7,368 nucleotides of DNA from Alphaproteobacteria bacterium (GTDB lineage Bacteria; Pseudomonadota; Alphaproteobacteria; Rhizobiales; Devosiaceae): positions 1 to 7,368 of the forward strand of contig JAADFY010000053.1 of the NCBI GenBank assembly GCA_013152625.1, in the 5' to 3' direction. Position numbers and translations under genes: made by a program. How positions within the stretch are numbered: position 1 is the stretch's first letter; each line of letters starts with the position of its first letter. Shown here one piece after another: positions 6,411 to 7,368 of this stretch. The notes below the pieces were generated by a model. That model saw only the letters and a program-made list of their open reading frames with translations, searched no databases and was not told the origin of the DNA.

Positions 6411-7368
6411 ATGCGTTTGTCGCGATATTTTCTGCCCGTCCTGAAAGAAGTGCCCAAGGAGGCCGAGATCGTCTCGCACCGGCTCATGCTGCGGGCGGGC
6501 ATGATCAAGCAGGAGGCGGCGGGTCTTTATGCCTGGTTGCCCCTTGGCCACCGGGTATTGAAGAAAGTTCAAAAGATCATCGAGGAGGAGCAGGACCGGA
6601 CAGGGGCCATTCAGATGCTGATGCCCACCCTGCAGCCGGCCGACCTGTGGCGCGAGAGCGGACGGTATGAAGCGTATGGAAAGGAAATGCTGCGCATTGC
6701 CGATCGCCATGACCGGGACATGCTGTATGGGCCAACCAACGAGGAAATGATCGCCGATATTTTCCGCTCCCATGTGCGTTCCTATCGCGATCTTCCGCTC
6801 AATCTTTATCATATTCAGTGGAAATTCCGCGATGAGGTGCGACCACGGTTCGGAACCATGCGCTCCCGGGAATTTCTCATGAAAGACGCTTATTCCTTCG
6901 ACCTGGACTATGAAGGCGCCCGGCGGGCGTACAACCGGATGTTTGTGTCCTATTTGCGCACCTTTTACCGCATGGGCCTGACTGCGATTCCCATGCGTGC
7001 CGATACCGGCCCCATCGGCGGCGATCTTTCCCACGAATTTATCGTGCTCGCGTCCACCGGCGAGAGCGCGGTCTATTGTGACGGGCGGCTTTTCGAAAAG
7101 CCGGTGCCCGGGCGGAAAACAGATTTTGACGGGGACCTGACCGCGATCATTGACGACTGGACCACCCTTTACGCGGCCACGGATGACAAGCACGATCCAG
7201 CGGAATTTGCCGACGTGCCCACAGCCCATCAGCGTTCCGAGCGGGGCATCGAGGTAGGGCAGATCTTTTACTTCGGTACCAAATATTCCGAGCCCATGGG
7301 TGCAAAAGTTACCGACGCGCAGGGTCAGGAAGTCGCGGTTCATATGGGCTCTTATGGCATCGGTCTTA
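6411..7368 (+). CDS. proS: Prolyl-tRNA synthetase, short type lacking the editing insertion (partial, 3' end outside window)
   Basis: ProRS attaches proline to tRNA-Pro in the cytoplasm. The first 319 codons are present and the frame is still open at the window end. Family signatures are clear: MRLSRYFLPVLKE at the N-terminus, LMPTLQPADLWRESGR (70-85), the GPTNEEM loop (107-113), class II motif 2 FRDEVRPRFGTMRSREF (139-155), DTGPIGGDLSHEF (198-210), RGIEVGQIFYFGTKYSE (278-294) and the beginning of motif 3, GSYGIGL (313-319). Only about 60 residues separate TGES (216-219) from RGIEVG. In E. coli ProRS this interval is about 200 residues and holds the INS domain that hydrolyses Ala-tRNA-Pro. 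The insertion is therefore missing, as is known for alphaproteobacterial ProRS of about 440 residues. The start at 6411 is fixed by the conserved N-terminus, although the ribosome binding site (GAGAAA, about 12 bases upstream) is poor. Confidence 0.97.
   Translation, partial: MRLSRYFLPVLKEVPKEAEIVSHRLMLRAGMIKQEAAGLYAWLPLGHRVLKKVQKIIEEEQDRTGAIQMLMPTLQPADLWRESGRYEAYGKEMLRIADRHDRDMLYGPTNEEMIADIFRSHVRSYRDLPLNLYHIQWKFRDEVRPRFGTMRSREFLMKDAYSFDLDYEGARRAYNRMFVSYLRTFYRMGLTAIPMRADTGPIGGDLSHEFIVLASTGESAVYCDGRLFEKPVPGRKTDFDGDLTAIIDDWTTLYAATDDKHDPAEFADVPTAHQRSERGIEVGQIFYFGTKYSEPMGAKVTDAQGQEVAVHMGSYGIGL

Noticed and set aside
6402..7343. Long minus-strand open frame (313 codons)
   Set aside because: It lies antisense to proS, whose product matches its family from first to last visible residue. 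The minus frame is a by-product of GC-rich codon use.

Overview
The window is an ordinary, densely packed housekeeping block from an alphaproteobacterium. The gene order (end of nuoL, nuoM, nuoN, biotin-protein ligase, ribonuclease J, a DUF1467 membrane protein, prolyl-tRNA synthetase), the GC-rich coding sequence and the short prolyl-tRNA synthetase without an editing insertion all point to that class. I cannot settle the order or genus.

Layout: positions 1-4101 hold the 3' end of a complex I (NADH:quinone oxidoreductase) operon running straight into birA. ATGA overlaps join nuoL/nuoM, birA/rnj and rnj/DUF1467. The nuoM-nuoN gap is 4 bases and the nuoN-birA gap is 3 bases. Everything from 1 to 6034 is therefore probably one transcript, with respiratory-chain membrane subunits followed by biotin attachment, RNA processing and a small two-helix membrane protein. 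A 376-base intergenic region (6035-6410) follows, then the 5' two-thirds or so of proS, cut by the window end.

How the genes work together: NuoL, NuoM and NuoN are the three antiporter-like proton-pumping subunits of the membrane arm, and the key charged residues of NuoM and NuoN are present. BirA activates biotin carboxylases, RNase J matures and degrades RNA, and ProRS charges tRNA-Pro. I see no direct biochemical link between the last three and complex I. The cluster is best read as conserved co-transcription.

I found no mobile element, CRISPR array, defence system, tRNA or rRNA, and no convincing new system. The least explained part is 6035-6410: a textbook intrinsic terminator there points to the minus strand although both flanking genes are on the plus strand. 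Smaller oddities are a Gly-Ser tail on NuoM encoded by a hexanucleotide repeat, and the absence of coaX and mce, which often sit in this cluster in related bacteria.
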